From the NCBI GenBank assembly GCA_902796465.1, contig CADBPK010000104.1, positions 1 through 8,520 on the forward strand: DNA of 8,520 nucleotides. The letters are read 5' to 3'. Each line of letters starts with the position of its first letter. Positions within the stretch are counted from its first letter, which is position 1. This document shows, in pieces, positions 5,972 through 8,520 of this stretch. Below the pieces are notes generated by a model. The model saw only the letters and a program-made list of their open reading frames with translations. It was not told the origin of the DNA and made no database searches. The position numbers and the translations under genes are program-made. Source of the DNA: an uncultured Erysipelotrichaceae bacterium (GTDB taxonomy: Bacteria > Bacillota_I > Bacilli_A > Erysipelotrichales > Erysipelotrichaceae).

Positions 5972-6092
5972 GATGATCCGGGTGTTATTGCCCGGTTATG
6001 CCTGAAAATGAGGAACTTATGTACAGATTTCGCATATGCCCGAATCTATCTCATGCGTATTCAGAACATATGATTCCTTTGAGGAGGATTGG
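5972..6092 (+). promoter_or_regulatory. Remainder of the long mntP leader, no recognised riboswitch
   Basis: This transcribed leader contains a second small hairpin, CCGGG (5978-5982) with CCCGG (5991-5995), a possible CGCAT/ATGCG pairing (6031-6035 with 6053-6057), and the mntP ribosome binding site GAGGAGG (6081-6087). Mn2+ exporter genes in other bacteria are often controlled by the yybP-ykoY Mn2+ riboswitch, but I do not see its conserved GGGGAGUAG-like loop here. The regulatory role is inferred only from length and context. Confidence 0.3.
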
Positions 6093-6722
6093 ATGGACAT
6101 CCTGTTTTTTTTCAACAGTGCATTGCTTGGTGCCGGACTGGCTATGGACGCATTTTCCGTATCCATGGCGGACGGGCTGAATGATGCAGATATGCCAAAA
6201 TCAAAAATGGTGCTGATCGCCGGGACTTTTGCTTTTTTTCAGTATCTGATGCCGATGATCGGATGGGTCTGCGTGCATACGATCGTCAGCACTTTCAAAA
6301 GTCTTGACCACTGGATCCCGTGGATCGCGCTTGCCTTGCTTGTCTATATCGGCGGAAATATGATCCGCGAAGGTCTTCATCCGGATGATGAAATTTCCGG
6401 CGGGGAAAAACTGACGATTCGTCTGCTTATACTGCAGGGGATCGCCACCAGTATCGATGCTTTGTCCGTAGGATTCACGATCGCTGATTACGACCTCGTG
6501 CAGGCGCTCATCTGCGGGCTGATCATTGCGATTGTGACATTTATCATCTGTATGCTCGGACTGGTGCTGGGAAGGAAATTTGCTTCCAAACTTGCCGGAA
6601 AGGCATCTATTCTCGGCGGTGTGATACTGATCGTGATCGGTCTGGAGATCTTTATCAAAGGAGTACTGTGCTCCGATGACACACACTTTACAAGATCCGG
6701 ATATACGGGAACCGCTGTTTGA
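6093..6722 (+). CDS. mntP: MntP-type manganese efflux pump
   Basis: This inner-membrane Mn2+ exporter has 209 residues and protects against excess manganese. The family signature is a twofold repeat of a membrane segment carrying Asp: GLAMDAFSVSMADG (15-28, Asp19) and GIATSIDALSVGFTI (116-130, Asp122). These correspond to the essential Asp16 and Asp118 of E. coli MntP. Six membrane segments are predicted at about 4-24, 38-60, 73-91, 110-130, 136-158 and 172-191, with a charged loop (92-107) between the halves. ATG 6093 is chosen because GAGGAGG (6081-6087) lies 5 nt upstream; the frame opens earlier at 6036 without a ribosome site. The protein is about 20 residues longer than typical. The extra tail (roughly 193-209, CSDDTHFTRSGYTGTAV) lies after the last membrane segment and is almost entirely encoded in the 47-bp overlap with the next gene. 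Confidence 0.93.
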   Translation: MDILFFFNSALLGAGLAMDAFSVSMADGLNDADMPKSKMVLIAGTFAFFQYLMPMIGWVCVHTIVSTFKSLDHWIPWIALALLVYIGGNMIREGLHPDDEISGGEKLTIRLLILQGIATSIDALSVGFTIADYDLVQALICGLIIAIVTFIICMLGLVLGRKFASKLAGKASILGGVILIVIGLEIFIKGVLCSDDTHFTRSGYTGTAV

Positions 6723-7275
6723 TTTTCTCGAAGAAAAGTACGGACAGATACGGATTCTCGAAGAAAAACAGATCGGCAGGTCACGTGCAGATATTCTGAT
6801 GATTACACTGGACAGCATATTCGGCATTGAGATCAAGAGCGATGCGGATACATACGCAAGACTGAAAAGCCAGATCCGTGATTATGACCGATATTGTGAT
6901 TACAACTATATCGCCGCCGGCACTAGTCATGCACAGCATATTGCAGAACATGTCCCGGATTGGTGGGGTATCATCACGGTAGAAATGGCTGACAGCATGA
7001 TGGATTTCTATGTCATGCGCGAACCGAAGCAGAATACGAAAGTTAAGACAGCAGGAAAGCTGGCTCTGCTCTGGCGTCCGGAACTTGCCAGGATCCAGGA
7101 CCGGTGCCGTATGCCGGCATACAGGCAGAAATCCAAGAAATTTGTTCAGCAGAGAATATTGGAAAAACTTTCCCAAGAAATGATAAACAGTGAAATCATT
7201 ACGGAACTGATGGAAAGGGATTATACCCTGATTGAAGGGGAAATAGAGACTTTCAGAAAAAGCAGACAAAAATGA
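6676..7275 (+). CDS. PD-(D/E)XK nuclease-like protein, sce7726 family
   Basis: The protein has 199 residues and a restriction-endonuclease-like core. A candidate first acidic residue lies in LEEKQIG (28-34), followed by the motif R37-A-D39 on one strand and E52-I-K54-S on the next (GIEIKSDADTYARL). A downstream Q66-x3-Y70 helix completes the arrangement R-x-D, E-x-K, R-L-x-x-Q-x-x-x-Y seen in the sce7726 family. Further family-like segments are EHVPDWWGIITVE (91-103) and KLALLWRPELARI (128-140). The last 45 residues are charged and probably helical. Family members are commonly annotated without a proven role; metal-dependent DNA cleavage is an inference. ATG 6676 gives the family-like start DPDIREPLFDFLEE; AAAGGAG (6657-6663) lies 12 nt upstream, inside mntP, so translation is probably coupled to mntP. 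Nothing beside it suggests a toxin, methylase or phage partner. Confidence 0.82.
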   Translation: MTHTLQDPDIREPLFDFLEEKYGQIRILEEKQIGRSRADILMITLDSIFGIEIKSDADTYARLKSQIRDYDRYCDYNYIAAGTSHAQHIAEHVPDWWGIITVEMADSMMDFYVMREPKQNTKVKTAGKLALLWRPELARIQDRCRMPAYRQKSKKFVQQRILEKLSQEMINSEIITELMERDYTLIEGEIETFRKSRQK

Positions 7276-7279
7276 AAAC

Positions 7280-7301
7280 AGCCGCATAACGCGGCTTTGT
7301 T
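7280..7301. terminator. Compact bidirectional terminator between converging genes
   Basis: AGCCGC (7280-7285) pairs with GCGGCT (7291-7296) around a 5-nt loop. TTTGTTTT follows on the plus strand. On the minus strand the stem is followed by GTTTTCATTTTTG. It fills the 26-bp gap between the stop codons at 7275 and 7302 and can serve both genes. Confidence 0.8.
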
Positions 7302-8520
7302 TTATTGGAAGAACGACAGCGGACTGCGGTCGTTTTTGGGTTTCAGGAACAAACTGAGATAGAGGAATGTCAGCCCAAGTCCCGAAAGCCAGGTACAGAA
7401 CCTTTTCAGAGGCGTATCCGCATACATGCACATATATTTTCCTCCGCCTTTAGTCCTGAATGCGACCATTCCGTTTTCATTTTCATAAACCAGACAGGGA
7501 TCGATCCCGTCTGTCATATCGTAAACAGTATAGCCTTTGTAATATGTCAAAGGCAGTTCCAGCGCAGAGAACGCATAGTCGTCAGTAACGGTAAAGGACA
7601 GCACACTGCCGTTCTTTTTATATTCCAGACCTGTGATATTTCCTTCAGAATCCCTGATTGCAGGGGGATATTCCCGGAAATCCGGAGATCCGGCAGGAAG
7701 GTATTCACCTCCCGCACATTCGATCCGCACATAGGATGCGGAATAGTAGGGGTCGATCAGGGAGCCGCTGAGTATATCCTCATAGGAAGTGCCAGATGTG
7801 ATGCCGAAGGATCTTCCGGTCACCGGGGATACATGCCAGATACATTCGGCACTGAGCACCACCACGGCTATGACCGCCAGTATTCTGGAATACGGCAGGC
7901 GGGAGAACACGGCGGCTGCCGGTATGCACAGCAGTACGGCGGCGATCAGGTTCAGGCGCCATGGGAACTGCAGAATACGGAGAAAGGAAAAACTGTCCCA
8001 GGGGAGAAACCGGCACGGAAGGATCCAGAAGAAATATCCAACGATCAGACAGATCGTAATAAATGCATCATCCGGCTGTTTTTTTCGGCGGACGAAAAGC
8101 CACAGAAGGGGTGCAAAAGTCAGAAAGAGACCGATATTGACAGTCATTCTTAGACTTTTTTCCAGATGATTGCCGCTGTATCCGAATACAGTGCGGTTCA
8201 CAAAATACTGCCAGAGATCCATGGCTCCCTGGGCAAGATCACTGTTTTTGCTGTAGTAATGTAGATAGAAACGCTGGGAAAATGTCTGTTCCAGCATCGG
8301 AATTGTATAGAATGCGCTGAGAATGAAGGCCAGGAAAACACCTTTGGCCATAACCTTGAGCTTTTCTTTTGTCAGACGGGAGGTACTGCAGAGGAACAGA
8401 ATCAGCAGCATAACGACAGTCATTGCAAAAGTCAGATTATGCGATATGGACAGAAGGAACAGGCTGAAGGCAAACTTTTTCCATTGTCCGCAGCTGTTTT
8501 CAAACAGGATCTGGTAAAAA
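7302..8520 (-). CDS. Polytopic membrane protein, PTPS_related/GT-C-like, 5' end outside the window
   Basis: The reading frame is open to the right edge (first full codon at 8519-8517), so the N-terminus is missing. 405 codons before the stop are visible. The first in-frame ATG (8423) falls in the middle of a membrane helix (LFLLSISHNLTFAMTVVMLL), so it is not the true start. Hydrophobic helices occupy about residues 17-44, 60-75, 128-145, 152-170, 188-207 and 212-224 of the visible part. A soluble, probably outward-facing beta-rich region follows (about 230-375), and a last membrane segment near 382-398. The SHNLTF segment and ILQFPWRL (182-189) are typical of large bacterial membrane proteins annotated as having a 6-pyruvoyl-tetrahydropterin synthase-related domain, which resemble GT-C glycosyltransferases and YfhO. 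A role in surface glycan or wall polymer modification is inferred only. The gene converges on the nuclease-like gene and shares its terminator. Confidence 0.8.
   Translation of the reverse strand, partial: FYQILFENSCGQWKKFAFSLFLLSISHNLTFAMTVVMLLILFLCSTSRLTKEKLKVMAKGVFLAFILSAFYTIPMLEQTFSQRFYLHYYSKNSDLAQGAMDLWQYFVNRTVFGYSGNHLEKSLRMTVNIGLFLTFAPLLWLFVRRKKQPDDAFITICLIVGYFFWILPCRFLPWDSFSFLRILQFPWRLNLIAAVLLCIPAAAVFSRLPYSRILAVIAVVVLSAECIWHVSPVTGRSFGITSGTSYEDILSGSLIDPYYSASYVRIECAGGEYLPAGSPDFREYPPAIRDSEGNITGLEYKKNGSVLSFTVTDDYAFSALELPLTYYKGYTVYDMTDGIDPCLVYENENGMVAFRTKGGGKYMCMYADTPLKRFCTWLSGLGLTFLYLSLFLKPKNDRSPLSFFQ

Noticed and set aside
6033..6072. Two CATATG hexamers 34 bp apart in the mntP leader as a repeat element
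   Set aside because: Short self-palindromic hexamers occur by chance and have no flanking similarity.
5952..6092. yybP-ykoY manganese riboswitch upstream of mntP
   Set aside because: Context and length fit, but the conserved GGGGAGUAG-like and second loop segments are not visible. Only an unnamed leader can be supported.
5998..6180. 60-codon leader reading frame overlapping mntP
   Set aside because: It has no ribosome binding site and runs out of frame into mntP, and its translation has no recognisable character.
7305..8153. Long plus-strand open frame of 282 codons
   Set aside because: It is antisense to the PTPS_related membrane protein, has no ribosome site, and looks like a low-hydrophobicity mirror of that gene.

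Overview
The window looks like an ordinary chromosomal segment from a low-to-mid GC member of the Bacillota. Standard code, AGGAGG-type ribosome binding sites, a lipobox lipoprotein and compact gene spacing all fit. An anaerobic gut lineage such as Erysipelotrichia is my guess from the flavour of the proteins, not something the sequence proves. I see no insertion sequence, phage gene, CRISPR array, tRNA or rRNA.

Layout, left to right. On the minus strand, a WYL-domain regulator (1738-749) overlaps and precedes a class U sirtuin deacylase (759-31), which is followed by a hairpin terminator at 7-30. Divergently on the plus strand lie an unrecognised multi-spanning membrane protein (1820-2350, with its own terminator), a second small membrane protein (2448-2885, with an extended -10 promoter), and a PLP alanine racemase (2893-4002) coupled to it. 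The racemase converges on a minus-strand lipoprotein (4823-4065). The 62 bp between their stops are filled by a nested bidirectional terminator. A divergent promoter region (4824-4952) separates the lipoprotein from a ROK-family sugar kinase (4953-5855), which has its own terminator. Next come a good sigma-A-type promoter, an approximately 140-nt leader containing a dyad, and a two-gene plus-strand unit: an MntP-type Mn2+ exporter (6093-6722) overlapped by 47 bp by a PD-(D/E)XK nuclease-like protein of the sce7726 type (6676-7275). A second compact bidirectional terminator separates this unit from a minus-strand polytopic membrane protein of the PTPS_related/GT-C-like kind. The 5' end of that last gene lies beyond base 8520.

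How the genes fit together: most are housekeeping functions, namely NAD-dependent protein deacylation, D-alanine supply for the wall, sugar phosphorylation, Mn2+ homeostasis and envelope proteins. No multi-gene novel system is evident. The points most worth a second look are a ROK kinase that has lost the family zinc site, the long mntP leader with a dyad at the predicted transcription start, the out-of-frame mntP/nuclease overlap, the WYL-sirtuin pair with a possibly leaderless transcript, and a substituted active-site position in the racemase.
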